From positions 13,297,601 to 13,361,600 of the forward strand of contig CM049319.1 in NCBI GenBank assembly GCA_026874595.1: a stretch of DNA of 64,000 bases, written 5' to 3'. The translations under genes were made by a program, and so were the position numbers. Below, piece after piece: positions 35,481 to 48,473 of this stretch. Below the pieces are notes generated by a model, which saw nothing but the letters and a program-made list of their open reading frames with translations, was not told the origin of the DNA and made no database searches. Numbering within the stretch: the first letter of the stretch is position 1; every line of letters begins with the position of its first letter. The DNA comes from Sipunculus nudus (lineage: Eukaryota; Annelida; Sipuncula; Golfingiida; Sipunculidae).

Positions 35481-36229
35481 TCTATGTGGAGCCCCTCTAT
35501 TTTTCGATGCAAAGTTCTTAATTTGACTAAATGTAAAGCAAGAAAGTTCATTACCAGCAGCTTTGTCCAAAAGCCATGTTAAGAAATATGTACGAGTGGT
35601 CCTTACTATCATGTAATGGTTCTTCCGTCGCGAGAAAATAATTTTACCGGCCTGTCAGCTAAGTGGCTTTGTGATTGGCAGGTCGGAACAATTTAAATGG
35701 CGTATCTTTGCCTGTCTTGCACTTCGTACAGGGTACTCCATTTTGAGTCTTCATTACACAGACAATACTTTGAAAGACCTAGCCTGTTGATGATTATACT
35801 TCCTTGTCACTTGCGGCTACCTTATTATATAAATAACCCATTCAGTTAAAATATGTCTAATTATTACGTCAATGTTCAGTATAAACAGGTCACGAAAGCA
35901 CTATGTGCATGTAAATGACTCGGAGTATTCTGTTTAATACCAACAATATATTCTGAATTACTGGAGAAACAAGGTTATTTTTTCAATTTGTTTAATGTAT
36001 AATCGAACGGATGAAGGTCAGCAATTTTTTTTAATTTTTGCGATTTTAAAGTTTACCGCCCGCATGTTTTATCAATGCTCGATTAGTTAAATCTGTACAT
36101 CTGCAGAATTCTATCGTGGTTTCAGTATAAACCGTGAAAGGATGGTAGCAAACGTTTCCTTTCATTTTATATCCTTGTGTTGAACATGTCCGGAGATTCC
36201 TGTGTGTAGCATTGCATGGTCATACCAAC

Positions 36230-36420
36230 GAGGAACCCCAAAAGGCGAACTCGTCTTCGAGTGAAACACGACCGGGGGCACGGCCTTTCCATTAAGCCTG
36301 CAAAGCGCTCACCCTAGGCGGCAGTCGACCGTGAAAAATCTCACCGCCTCGGCTGAGATTCGAACTCATGATCCCCCAGCTTTGAGTCCTGTGCTCAACT
36401 AAAACCCTATATAGAGCACA
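36230..36420 (-). mobile_element. tRNA-derived SINE, family 2
   Basis: The minus strand has GAGTTCGAATCTCAG (B-box), TTTTTCACGGTCG, TAGGGTGAGCGCTTTGCAGG, GTGTTTCACTCG and GCCTTTTGGGGTTCCT in the same order as the copy at 48474. Confidence 0.65.
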
Positions 36421-36760
36421 GAATCTCCTTATTTTAGTATTCAAAGAGAGTCATTCACCTTATTTTAGTACTCATGTGGTTGTCCCAAAGAACTGCTGTC
36501 GGCGAAGGTCTCCATGGTGTTTCAACAGGTCCAGTCGGTCAAACTTATTGGTATTCAATTTGTTTTCCATCAGTCGGTCGTGCTTATCAACTTAACGTCG
36601 ATCGCTTTCTCTGCTGACGTAACCAACCGTGGGTATGTTCCTGAATCATGATTAATGCTCTAGTGACGGGAAACCAGTATAAAAAATTAATATATTTTAT
36701 ATAATTATATTATATATTATATTACAACGGCGGTGGGCGAGTTCTGACGAGTAAACATAT

Positions 36761-37517
36761 TGTTACGGAACCTACTAACAACAGATCACGTAGTCGTGAC
36801 GAGCATAAATAATGTTACGGAGATAAATAACAATCAGATTCTGTAACACTAGGCAGCGTGAAATGTCCAGGGGAATGAATAAAGAAGTCAGTGGGTTTTG
36901 TTAACAAATAATATAATTTATTCTTAAAACAACCTAAACATTACAATACACTAAATCAATACAATTACACAGTATTACAACAGTACAACAGCAAATCAAT
37001 ACAATTACACATTATAATAAATAAAGTGTACAGTACCTAGATACCACAACTGTCACAGCTCAATAAGTCCTTTAAAGCATATAATCCAGATGAACAGTTC
37101 ACATAAATCTTCTCAGAGAATAATAGTCCAATTCATTCATAAAATCAATCTGTTGTAATCCAAAAAAAAAAAAAGAAGTTCTGGTAATAGTGCCAAAGGA
37201 AAACTGAAGACTGTATAAAATCCGTTACAAATTTCGAAGAAGATCTATAACTGCTACAATTATCGGAAAGGTCCACAAACTGACTCACACTCTTCTCTGT
37301 CCGCTGGAATATTTTTTAATCCGAAAATTTTAGAAATGGAAAAATCCATAGAACAATACACACTTTACAGGAAACATCTAGAACAAAGAACGCTGTGTCT
37401 CTACACACCAGGGCTCAGGCCGGCCCGACTCGCGCGTCTTCCATGGCAATGGACAATGCTAGCTCTACACAGACACATGCAAGACTCCTGCGCACAATAA
37501 AAGAGACACCTGTAACA
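36761..37517 (-). mobile_element. Solo LTR of a retrotransposon, copy 1
   Basis: 757 bp bounded by TGTTACGG at the left and TGTAACA at the right, which on the minus strand reads TGTTACA ... CCGTAACA, the TG..CA form of an LTR. Polyadenylation signal AATAAA on the minus strand at 36918-36923. ATAT occurs on both outer sides (possible 4-bp target duplication, but low complexity). Shares GGCAGCGTGAAATGTC, CATTACAATACACTAAATC, TACCACAACTGTCACAG and CCTGCGCA with copy 2. No primer-binding site or polypurine tract lies next to it. A gypsy-type origin is a guess from the termini. Confidence 0.75.
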
Positions 37518-37740
37518 ATATACAAGTAATCATTAAAGTATGTACATGTATTAACATCATAGAATGGCGCTTTGTCTGTCGTCCGTCCTGCCGTTGACAC
37601 AAATCGTGATCGCTGCCATAGAAACTTCTGTGTGAACATCCAGGGAGGCCCAGAAAAATATCTCAAAGGAAAGCTGAAATAAGGTCCCTGCCACCTATAT
37701 CCTCTGGGTTATGTGGCCTGTATGGCTTGTAATTACACCG

Positions 37741-37985
37741 CCCCCCCCCCCCCCCCCCCCATGACTAGTTTTATCAGTTCCCGAAAATTGGTGGTGCCAC
37801 CTATATTTTACCTAATTTTTACAATATATTTCTCTTTTTGAGACCGTCAAGTTACAGCATTCATATCTGTATCTCAGCTATGGTTTAACCGAAACCTGGT
37901 GTGTTTGTTGACCATGATTATTAGTTTCTTCAGTTACTGAAGACTGATGGCGCCACTTGTATTTTTAATGCATTTTCCTTTATTT
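37741..37985 (+). repeat. Short tandem repeat, two ~160-bp units, between the LTRs
   Basis: CATGACTAGTTTTATCAGTT ... GGTGGTGCCACCTATATTTT recurs ~155 bp later as ATGATTATTAGTTTCTTCAG ... GATGGCGCCACTTGTATTTT. It opens with a 20-base poly-C run (37741-37760). Similar sequence to the left half of the unit resumes after LTR 2 (GGTCTTGAAACCTTGTGTGT), suggesting LTR 2 inserted into an older repeat. Confidence 0.6.
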
Positions 37986-37987
37986 TG

Positions 37988-38777
37988 AGTTACGGAACCG
38001 AATAATAACAGATCACGATATCGTGACGAGCACAAACCCTTGTTACGGAGACAAGAAAAAAATTAGATTCCGCAACACTAGGCAGCGTGAAATGTCGAGG
38101 GGAATACAGAAGTCAGTGGTTTTTTTTTTTGTAACAAATAATTATAATTTATTCTTAGAACAGTCCTAACATTACAATACACTAAATCAATACAATTAAA
38201 CAGTATTTAAGACATAACAATAATAAAAATGTACTTCATCAGAGTCCGGATCCTAGGCTTTGATTCCTGGATACCACAACTGTCACAGTCCAACAAGAGT
38301 CTTTTAGCACAAATAATCCACGTGAACAGTTCAATTAAATCTTCCCGGTGAATAGTCCAGTCCAGTGAAGTTCAGCTAAAATCCCAAAAGCAAACTGAAG
38401 AAAATCTATATAATGAAGTCTGTATAAAGTCCAAAGAATATCTGTAACTGCAATTATCGGAGTAGGTCCCAAAACTGAGGAGAAAGTCGCACCCTGTAGT
38501 GCCTGCTGGTATTTTCCTTTCTCCCGGCTCCAAACACAGCCCCTATTTATAGTTTTTTCCCCGAAGTCCAGAAGCTTCTAGTCCGGAACATTCTAAAGAA
38601 CAAACTCGAACCTTTCAGACCACAACGAACACGCTGTGTCTTTACACTCTGCGGGTAAGCCAGAGTTCAACAAGTGCGGTTCCCATAGCAATGGGGTTGA
38701 GCCTAACATGAATCAGAACGCCAGGCACATGTCAAGCCATGCGAATTCCTGCGCATAATAAACAGATACATGTAATA
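37988..38777 (-). mobile_element. Solo LTR of the same family, copy 2, with TATA box and polyadenylation signal
   Basis: Collinear with copy 1 over its length and in the same orientation, 470 bp away. The minus strand has TATAAATA at 38544-38551 and AATAAA at 38148-38153, the promoter and 3'-end signals expected in an LTR. The boundaries are less clean (AGTTACGG and TGTAATA). Flanks carry no internal retrotransposon sequence, so two independent solo LTRs, or an internally deleted pair, are possible. Confidence 0.7.
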
Positions 38778-38879
38778 ACTGACAAATTATATTGATACTA
38801 TCAGATTCTCATGTATGGTTTTATCTATGGTCTTGAAACCTTGTGTGTGTTATAAGCGCCCCGCTTGAATAAGCGAGTG

Positions 38880-39260
38880 ACCTATAGTAATCCACCTGTC
38901 CGCCCGTCTGTCCGTCTTACCGTCTGTCCATCCGATTGATTTTGGGTCACTAGTTAAAAGGTCAAGGTAACAGGGCCATCTGTCTACAAATGAGATCCCG
39001 GATGATAAATGTTTGGTTTGACATATTGCTTTCACACCTGACATATATATGACCCACCAATTAAGTAAGATTTTGGAGTCATTAGGTGAAAGGTCAAAGT
39101 AACTAGACCCACTTCTACACAAAAAAGATTGTTGATGCATTTTAATCCAGTCTTTTTGTCACAAACCTTCCAATTTCACTTATGTATCACCTAACGATGG
39201 GAGAAGAACCGGATTGATTTGATATCATAAGGTCAAAGGTCAAGATCACAGGATCATCCC
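38880..39260 (+). repeat. Degenerate repeat with recurring AGGTCA blocks
   Basis: After a GTCCGTCTGTCC-type stretch, AGGTCAAGGTAAC, AGGTGAAAGGTCAAAG and AGGTCAAAGGTCAAG recur at intervals of ~130-150 bp (about 38958, 39084, 39230). A comparable block is at 40866-40892. Repeats of this style are common in bivalve genomes (recollection, not a search result). Confidence 0.55.
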
Positions 39261-39474
39261 GCTGATTTATATGCTGACCAGGCTTACAGTTTAATGCATC
39301 AGTGCACGGCCTCGAAGGAATAGACGTCCAGATTCTTTTAAACGGTAAACCAAACCCGCTCGAACTCACACAAACACTCCAGAAGATTAATAGGACATGA
39401 GTAAACAAACAACAAAATATTAAAAAATGCGCTTACATTTCTCCTGAGAGGTGTCTCACACAAACACACACAAA

Positions 39475-39477
<3 letters not shown>

Positions 39478-39531
<54 letters not shown>
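39478..39531. repeat. (TA)n microsatellite
   Basis: Preceded by a short (CACA) stretch. Confidence 0.97.
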
Positions 39532-39537
<6 letters not shown>

Positions 39538-39559
39538 TCCCAAGATTTCACACAATCAA

Positions 39560-42284
39560 ACGAAATTGTCTTGATTACTTCTCTAAATACATTGCACATG
39601 AATGCTTACTTGTTTACCCGTTTCCCGATCACATGACCGACGCGAATAAGTGATATTGGAATGTCAGCGGTTAGCTCAGTCAGCCCACATTGGTTACATA
39701 CACAGGATCTCGCCAGCGCTTCACGCTACTAATCAACACTATCTTTCTCTTAAGTACGCGCTCGCCCTTCAAGACAAAGTCCAGAAAGCATTGACAGATA
39801 GGCTCACAGCCTACTCTGTGGACAGACTTATTCAGCAGATGTCTCCTGGGTTCATCCAATACTAAGTACCTGAATATGCCCCCCGCACGACAATATTCAG
39901 TACCACTCTCGTTTTGCGTGTATACTGTCCTGGTCTGTTACTGGGCGTGCTAACGGTATAGACACTCATCGCCGGACTACCAGTCCTTCGGTAAATACCA
40001 TATACACTCCAAAACACGTTGGAGAGGTATTGACGTGGCCAACCCCAAACACTGACGTTTTACGCTCAGGAACATCGTCTCTCAGCTGATCAGACAAGAA
40101 CAAACACGGACCCGCCTCTGGACCGCAGACAAGCGTCAGACTAGCCCAAACTAGCGCGCTGACTAAGGCAGTTGTAAAAAGTTCCTCTTATCCATGGCTT
40201 ATATACGCCTCCTGACGTCACAAGTCCTGATAATCTTCGGGCAAATCATCTCACAGAATTATACGGCTTGTATTTAACTGCATGAATACTAAAACTGACA
40301 TGCTTCCAGAGAGCGAACCATGAGAAAAAGCAGATTAGCAGGCGCGTTGCCTTTCACGTCTACAAGAAACAATGTTGTATTGGAACCGTCTAGACATGAA
40401 ATTTACATCAAATGAGACAACAAGGATGTCTGAACTAAGTTCTAACGCTAACAACGAAACATGTTACTTCATATTATAGTGCAATAAATTACAAAAACAA
40501 TCATCTGGTTATATACCTTACGTGAATATGCAAAAATAAAATGAGTAAGTCGCAGTACTCTGGTGACAATCAGTTGTAATTATGTCTCTGTTCTTCGGGA
40601 TGCTCTTTACACACAACTAGCATTGATTCAACATTTATGATCAGCTGTTTAAATACTGTTTTGAGTCAGGTTCCTCTGTCTCTACTTGCTATCAGGTCCT
40701 TTATAATATTTTTTTTCAAGCATCACTTAGACCGCACTGGAAGGCTATGGGTCTTTTGCGGGACCCTTCCTGACCGGTCAGTGCTTTAGTTATCATGAAT
40801 GGGTGGATAGATTGTTATGAAAATCTGAATTATAAAGGTTCCAGTATAGTAAATTCTGAGATTTTAGGTCACAAGGTAAAGGGTCAAGGTCACAGTACCC
40901 ACATATTGAAAAAAGCTCATTAAAATATAATTAAAGTCAAATTCAGCTGAGCGTCGAGACCGATCGGTCCTTAGTTTAAAATAAAAACAGCGAACCATTT
41001 ACAATCATCATGTTCTATATTGCGCAACTTTTTCTATTTATTCATATAGCTTACAAGGGTAGCGTTTACATCCGATGATCTGGCGGTGCTTGGTCAAAGT
41101 CGGCATAATGTGTGTTTACACACGGCACCCTTGTTATAAAGTTAACCAGTGCTGCCATCTACGGGTATTAATTTATTATTATTATAATTATTTATTATAA
41201 CTGACTGAAATGGGACAAAACACTAATAACGGGTTGTTTTTAATACATTCCCTTTCACTTTTAACTTATTACTGTTAAGGGTCGTGTTCCTCTGTATGCT
41301 TATTTCATCGTGCACCCATGTTGATTGCTTACAGCAACTTCTAGAGTTACGACTTACAAACAATATTTTCTGGGTAATTACACATGCACGTGCTTCTATA
41401 TTTAACAGGCTGACCTTGAGGTGACAGCTGCAGACGTATCAGATAACACTCTGATGAAATACTGATCTGACACTATATCACCATGGGTTAATTAAGGATG
41501 CTTAAATCTAGCTTTAGACACGGGCAGGACAAACCCTGTAGACTGTGGGCGGTGCTTACAGATTAAGGGTAATCCGCACTTGTCACTGACGTTGACAATG
41601 GCCCGTTTGACGTCCAAGTAGTATTCGACCGGCTAATTCCCTAAAATGTGCTTATTAAAGAATTTAAATAGCATTTTTGTCATGGCTACAAACTGTGCTA
41701 GAAAGTACGAAATTCGGCTATGGTTTCAGAATAACCTGGTTTCCAAAAATGCTTTAAACCATCATGGTTACAGTTCAAGGTTAAAAGGTCCAGTGTGGTC
41801 AAATCTTAATTTCACCTTTATTAACAAAATACCTGCAATTGTAATTATAATTATGAGTCTTTTTTACATATCCTGTTATTTACTCATGGAATACATCTAA
41901 TACTTATAAAGGAATTCGATCTACATTTGTTCGCAAGGTTCTCTGAAACCACGTTGCGTATGACACTGTGACATACCTCATTTTAAAGGTTATTGTCTCC
42001 GCAGTGACATAGGCGACATGTACACATATTGAATAATTTTTCCGCTTTTTCTGACTTGCGCGAAAGGTTAGACCGAGCACAACTGAACTGCCATCGGCAA
42101 TGGCCGGAATGCGTGCATCGTGGTCACCCAACCGGACGATTAAAGACTATTGTTCATATATATGAATAACGCTTGCTTTCAGTGAGGGATTTGAGCATGT
42201 CTGGCCTTTCATTGGACCCAGGCTCTCACCCACATGCGTGATCAGTAAAAGTGAAAAATACATATTTCTCGCTTTATGAAATGA
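39560..42284. other. Gene-poor; possible minus-strand core promoter or LTR piece at 39.65-40.25 kb
   Basis: The 39650-40250 stretch is G/C-richer than its flanks. Its minus strand has TGACGTCA (40213-40220) followed by GCGTATATAAGCC, an arrangement like a CRE plus TATA box. The plus-strand frame 39650-39865 has no recognisable domain. Beyond it only AT-rich DNA and an AGGTCA block at 40866-40892. Confidence 0.35.
41149..41165 (-). promoter_or_regulatory. CTCF-like motif
   Basis: The minus strand reads CCCGTAGATGGCAGCAC, 14 of 15 positions of the CTCF core. Confidence 0.35.
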
Positions 42285-42435
42285 AGGGTTCCCCAAGGAG
42301 GATTAATGACAAAACCTAATTCAAGGTTCCAATTTCAGTAACAGGTGTGGGGTGGTGGCGGGGGTTTCAGGCCTCCAAATCGGTCTGATACGATGAAAAA
42401 AAAGTTGCGGCGGCTAAAAATGGGATACGGCCCCT
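42285..42435 (+). mobile_element. MITE family 'GCGGATCCAGG', partial copy
   Basis: AAGGAGGATTAATGACAAAACC, CAGGCCTCCAAATCGGTCTG and AAAGTTGCGGCGGCTAAAAA align in order with the 19.2-kb copy; terminal repeats are not preserved. Confidence 0.5.
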
Positions 42436-45157
42436 CTGCATGGAGTCTCATTTGGTCTGTTCTGCTACTTACGAGGTGCTACTTCTGCTACTTATTTCTG
42501 TTTCTTTCTTCAGGAACAGTTTCCTTGCAACGTACATTTAATTAATATTTCATGTGTCCTCACATCAACCTATTCTTTGTACGTCCAACGATAGAAGCCA
42601 GTCAAATATCATCGGAAACCTGAATGCCCCCGCGTCTCATCCCGGTTTGCAAAGTAAACATCATCACTGACCAGGTATTCAAGGTAAACACACCGGGGTA
42701 TGTTTTTTTGCTACGAGCAAAGCGCCACAAAATAAATGTAAAAAATATTTGTACATATCTTATTGAGACAGTATCCCACTGAAAACCTATATTTTCTTTT
42801 TACTTGTAGAGAAAGAAAATGAGCCAACATTCCACATCTCAGTTAATATATCTCCCCAACCCCGGTAAAAAGCCCGGTATACCGGGTTTATCAGCTGGTG
42901 ATTAATAAGAAGGATATTGCGAAAATAAATGTTAATTACGCCTTTGATATACGGTTTTGTCAAACAAAACAACGCATTTCAGTTTCATTTAGCCAGATGG
43001 TGCAAACGAGTTATTAGATGCTTCCATACGGTTTGATGTTGTATTGTTAAAATAAATTGCAGAAAGATACCGCGTCGACATTGAACGTGTTCATGTGCTA
43101 CCGTATTCACTAATTCCATATTAAATACCGTTTATACTGCCTTCAAATCTACAATTGTTTATTCCAAATCCGTATTCATTCGCGAATGATATTCTTCCTA
43201 TTGTTAATGCATCACGGAAACAATATTTGACATGCCTGCAGTTAAAGTAGATAAACCCAGTTAGGTAAAGATTAACTAACATACCAATCTGTCATGAAAC
43301 GCTGGAGATCCAGGAAATAATCCCTTCGCCCAACCTCTTCGTGCCCCAGTTGCTTAACTAGCCAGATAATACACGGGTGTAGTATGTCAGTTCGTCGGAC
43401 GCAAGTAATCTGTTGTTTACACACACAGCAGCACCTCGGGATCAGCTACGTCATGGCACATGTACAAACGCACTTGAAAACAATGAGATAGTCGTTGAAA
43501 ATGACCACGTATTATACCGAAGCCACTTATCCTGTCGTCACACCTGGTTATGAAAGTAGCGTTCAGGTTGAACTGTCATGACAAATATCTCAGGTACATG
43601 GTTTACTGGAGGATATGTACTAAATAAGATAAAAAAAAGCACGCATGTTAAGGGTTTAGATGAGTTCTATGCAACCTGAGAATGCTTCTTTAAAACGCGA
43701 GTTGACACCGCACTGATGCGAACACGGTATTAATTAATTCGGTATCGAAACAACCTCCCGATGCCGGTCGAAACGCGAATGAATACGAATGTATCGTGTA
43801 CAAAACGTGGATTGATTCAGTTAAATCGTATTCGATTTCGTATTCAAAGAATTAGGGCTATATTTAACAAGAGCTTTACATTTGTTTGCGGTTAAACTGC
43901 AACCGCTCATCAGCGCCACATAGATTTTATGCTTGGCTTAGTTTTTTATAGGTATGCATGTAACACCAAAGTAGTGGTTGACTCTAATTCTTGTCAATGT
44001 ATGGAAGTATAGTTTTCCACTGAACTGTCTACATTTTCCGGTAATTTTAAGCAGCGGGGTAGGCAATTATGCTTACGTTTCTAAAGGCTTAAACTTTCAA
44101 AATTAAGTCTTTTACACAGGGTATAGGAATTGATTATTTGTAGCCGCATCCTAACCATATATAGTTTGGTTTTAGTATAAGCTGTAGACTGGACTTTAAC
44201 CTGTTTCTCTCACGTTTAATATTATATTTTTAAGTAAATGTATGACTGTATGTTTCTTTCTAGAAACCCTGATTGAACAGAGTGGCAGTACCAAGGGTCC
44301 TGGTTCTTATTTTTCAGTAAAGTTTGGTATACGAGACAACCTTCACACTCAAACATAACCGCCGACTGGGAGGTAGGAGACAACAGAGAATATTTACTTA
44401 ATGGCCTATCAGACTGTCTAGGTTTTAGCCACACACAAACATTAGCTCAAGAAATCGCACCGAAGCAGGGATGACATATGTTACCCGCTACTGAGTAACT
44501 TATTTTATAGTAATCGATGAGATTACTTATTTAATATTAGCATATTATCTATCTTGCGTTAAGACAGGTTCTCGTAACTTTGGCCGGGTTCATCCGGCAC
44601 GGTTTTTTCCCCCCGAGGGCCGAGTTCACATGCTAGAAACACGATCGTAGTTTCTAATAGAAGTCGCTGCGGTAGACCCTTTACGAATTTTCCCTACTAA
44701 TTCTAGATTCATTAGGATGTATGGGCAAATATGAAAAAAAAAATTACCTTTGGGACACATTTGGCATCTAGACTTCAAGATCATAAAGGGGCATTTCGAG
44801 ACGTGGCCAAAGAGTTGAGTTTTTAATTTATAAGATAGATATTGAATCAGATCATAAGCTAGTTGTTTTAAGATACTCACCGGGTTATGTAGGCTACTAC
44901 TTTACTTCTAGCATATTTCATTTGATGAGGTGCTTGCTGTTATAATGGATAGAAAGCCTTGGCATCATCAAGATTGTTGGTTATGATCTTTTATATCGTT
45001 GAACCTAGGTTTTTACCATAAATTAATGTAGTATAGAATTAATGAAACTGCCTATTAAAGTACAAATTTAACTGTTATGATGTTTCTGCCCTGGGTAACA
45101 TATACAAACAATCAACATCCATTACCATGCTGTAGCCTTAAAAACCTTCAGGCAACT
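42436..45157. other. No gene seen
   Basis: CGTATTCATTCGCG at about 43171 and its inverse at about 43780 hint at a decayed inverted-repeat element of ~0.6 kb; otherwise nothing. Confidence 0.4.
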
Positions 45158-45624
45158 TTAAACGGACCCAATGACCTATCTGACCTTTATAAATTAAAGG
45201 TAATCCCTTTGAGCTTTTATAAAAAATAAGCCAGAAAATGTGGATATACCGCACACAGGCTGCTTGTTTTGTTTATATCAACGTGTTTATATTATGAGGC
45301 GGCCCGCCAAAATAATCAACACAAATTCAACAAGGGCATCTGGCAGCAAGTCAGATAAGCCAGAGCTTTGCAAATGGCGTTTTGCAACAAGTACCCTTTC
45401 TGCCTCAGCATATATACAAGCTACCACTAAGGTTATATGTTTATCTCGTTTGTAAACATTCCTGTGTTTACAAACATTTTGTTGTAAACACGTTCATTAA
45501 TTCTTCAGGGCGTTGCATGAACTGTTCACAACCACAATAAACCTTGGATCATTAATATATCCACAGAGGCAGCCAGAAATCACATAAATTGTTTTCCAAA
45601 AGGTTGGTGAATGGGAACCTTTAA
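45158..45624 (-). mobile_element. MITE family 'TTAAAGG', inverted copy
   Basis: The reverse complement starts TTAAAGGTTCCCATTCACCA and carries the same landmarks as the copy at 55299 (CAGCCAGAAATCACATAAAT, GCCAGAAAATGTGGATAT, CAAACAAAACAAG-type block) to a terminal TTAAACGGACCCAATGACC at the left end. Overall clearly the same ~470-bp element. Confidence 0.75.
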
Positions 45625-45878
45625 CCAAGCTTCACAAGGCGAGTGACGTCACACTGCTCTGTCATATCACCTTATGTACGTCGTCGGATTTTATAGATGG
45701 CTGATTGATCGTAGTTTTTAACAGTTAGAACCGAAAAAGAAAACTGCCTGCAACAAATACTTTTCCCCACCATATGGCTACTTGCTACAAATTCTAACCA
45801 CTTTAAGATGGTATGACTCCCAAACGTTTTTGATTCGAAATCGTTCCTCAGATGTCTTGTTGACACCCACACAACATC

Positions 45879-45911
45879 ACACACACATACACACACACAC
45901 ACACACACACA
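45879..45911. repeat. (CA)n microsatellite
   Basis: About 15 CA units with one TA. Confidence 0.95.
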
Positions 45912-46807
45912 AAGTACATACAAATGCACATTTAAACAATCGACGGATAATGATAACCCTCATGTCGTGCGGGAGTCGGCCCTAATTTCAGCTCCTGGGT
46001 GGTATACGCAAATATATGCCCCCCCCCCCCCCCCCCCCAGCTGAGAAACGCTACATGAGTGAAAGGTCCAACAGTACAAGGGAAGAAATTCTACAGTCAG
46101 ATATTCCGAGACATATCGCCAGTGTATCACTAAATATTCCCTGCACCTTTACGATGACAGACTAAATCATTCTAAGCATATAACTAGGAATGAAAGAGGA
46201 ATCAATCTGACAGGAAGGCATGCAGAACCTGCTTTGTTTTTCATCTTTCAATAATTTAGTATGTTTTTGTTATAAATTCCTTCGACCAACTAATAAGTTA
46301 GGAAATAGAAACGTTTTATGTATCTGAATAACGTATTAAAGCTGACATAATACCAAAAATATGATTGTTTTCTACCATTTCATTTTGCTTTACCACTTTT
46401 TGTATTTGAAAAAAAAAATAATTAAAGTTTCTAGACTTCAATACATCTGGGTATTGTCTAGTATGAAATCAATATCAAATGAAATGACGATGTGCAACAA
46501 AACGTCATATAACAGGGAGTAGATTACAAGACATGACCGACTGATATATATGAACATGAAAACATATGAGGAAATGAGAAAAAAAAATAACGAAAGAAAA
46601 ATTAATTAATGAAATGTGAACCTTGCATACCAGTACCGATTCACGTGATATATTTTTAATGTTTTGTTACTTGTATACGCGAAAGATAAAAAGAATCATT
46701 TAACTCGGTTTCCGAGAAAACATTGCGCAAATCTATGACGCAAACAGTCCCAGTGGCATTAAGTCTTTGGAATTGTGCTGTAATATAATGCTGGCGCCTT
46801 ATACAGT

Positions 46808-46808
46808 A

Positions 46809-46840
<32 letters not shown>

Positions 46841-46850
46841 GGGGGGGGAA
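46808..46850. repeat. (GT)n(GA)n-polyG compound repeat
   Basis: TGTG units, GAGAGAG, then G10. Confidence 0.95.
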
Positions 46851-47943
46851 ACAGACAATGGACAGAGAAAGAAAATTTATATTATAGGTAATATTACACT
46901 GAATAATTTATATACCTGGCAAATAATTATTATAAAAAAAATAATATAAAAAAAGAATTATTAAAAAAGTAAATATGATAACACTGAATGCATTTTCATC
47001 AAACCTAGAGTGAACGATGTTGCCTTCAACATATTATTATTAGATGTTTATCTACATAAAAGACCGATACAGTATATAAAGTTCCGATATTATAAATATT
47101 AAAAATAAGTGATAAAAACATGTTGAGGCAACTATGGTTCTTTCTGTCGTATTTTTTTAATAATAAATGTAACATTGTCATGTTAAATAATTGAGTAACA
47201 ATATCAGTGCTACATAATGTTACATTTATCAATTAGATTATATTTTAATGGAATTTTGCCAGTCACATGTGAGTGTCTGCGGCTGACGTACAAGTAACAC
47301 AGCTAGACAAACAGATCTTCTATATCATGTATTACAATAAAATTAATTGTTTTAACCAAAATTCTCTGCATGGTCTTCAGCTGGATACTTGCTGTTGGAA
47401 TATCTAATGTCAGTTTTCGCTATATGTTTTATCTGTCTTTTCCGGGGAACTTGGTCCACTTTAACCCATTGTATGAAAAGAAACCTGAATTGAAACGAAT
47501 GCTAATCTTCTGAGAATTAAAAAAAAAGACAGCTCTTTAAAAAGAGGACGCATTCAGTATTTCAAAGCTTTAATAAGCAAGTGAAAAAAAGTAATCATTT
47601 TGAAGATATGAGGTATAAATTGCGTAAAAATTATTATTTTTCTTGCAAATATTTGGTGAATAAATTATTTTTTTACAACAATCTCAAGAAATAGTTCACG
47701 AGCATCTTTCTGGTAATGCTTTTTTTCGCACTCTAGCGGTACGAGACATCGTGATTATATCCAGTGCTGAAACTGTCCTTCCCAGCATGCTTTCTTGCGG
47801 GATTTGGAATGAATCATCTTTCGTTAGACTGCTCGAGTTGCTGTGCACTGCCGGTAATCTCGAAGGTCTCTGAAAATCAGTTCAGTCAAATTAACGTTTT
47901 TTAATTCAATAAACATAAAACATACACACCAACCCATACCAAC

Positions 47944-47945
<2 letters not shown>

Positions 47946-48018
<73 letters not shown>
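47946..48018. repeat. (TA)n microsatellite
   Basis: About 36 TA units, longest uninterrupted TA tract in the window. Confidence 0.97.
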
Positions 48019-48020
<2 letters not shown>

Positions 48021-48473
48021 ATTTGATACATGATAGACATACATATAGAGAGTTATTGTTTTCAAATGTCATTCTCCAACTATCAATCATGCTTCAGAAT
48101 TTGCTGAAAACAAACGCTTTGTAGATTAGATATCTTAATCATTCCCTCAAAAAAGCTTAATTTACTTAACCAGTAATTTATTACCAATGAATCTTAAGTG
48201 TGCTTCCGGTGTCTGCTAATTAAGGTGCTTTGAAATTGTACGTGCCTGGTCATGTTAATATACGATCCCGCCAAATATTTACAAGAATGAATATTGTTAC
48301 GGTGAAAATAAGTAGACCGCATTATGTCAAAAGTCTGATGAGTTAGTCTTCCCGGAAATGAAGAAACTCTATTTGTTTTCATTCGACTGCCCTCTCCTAA
48401 CGACCAGTCCTTGATGGGGTGGCTGAGATGATTTCATCTGCTGTAAACATCTATCAACAAAGATAGTCTATCC

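Larger units (their letters stand above)
45625..48473. other. No gene seen
   Basis: AT-rich with several microsatellites listed separately. Confidence 0.5.

Noticed and set aside
43168-43795. Inverted CGTATTCATTCGCG words as termini of a transposon
   Set aside because: Similarity is limited to 14 bp and does not extend, so only a hint is kept in the region note.
46808-46850. (GT)n run considered as Z-DNA-forming regulatory element
   Set aside because: Ordinary short microsatellite; nothing nearby to regulate.
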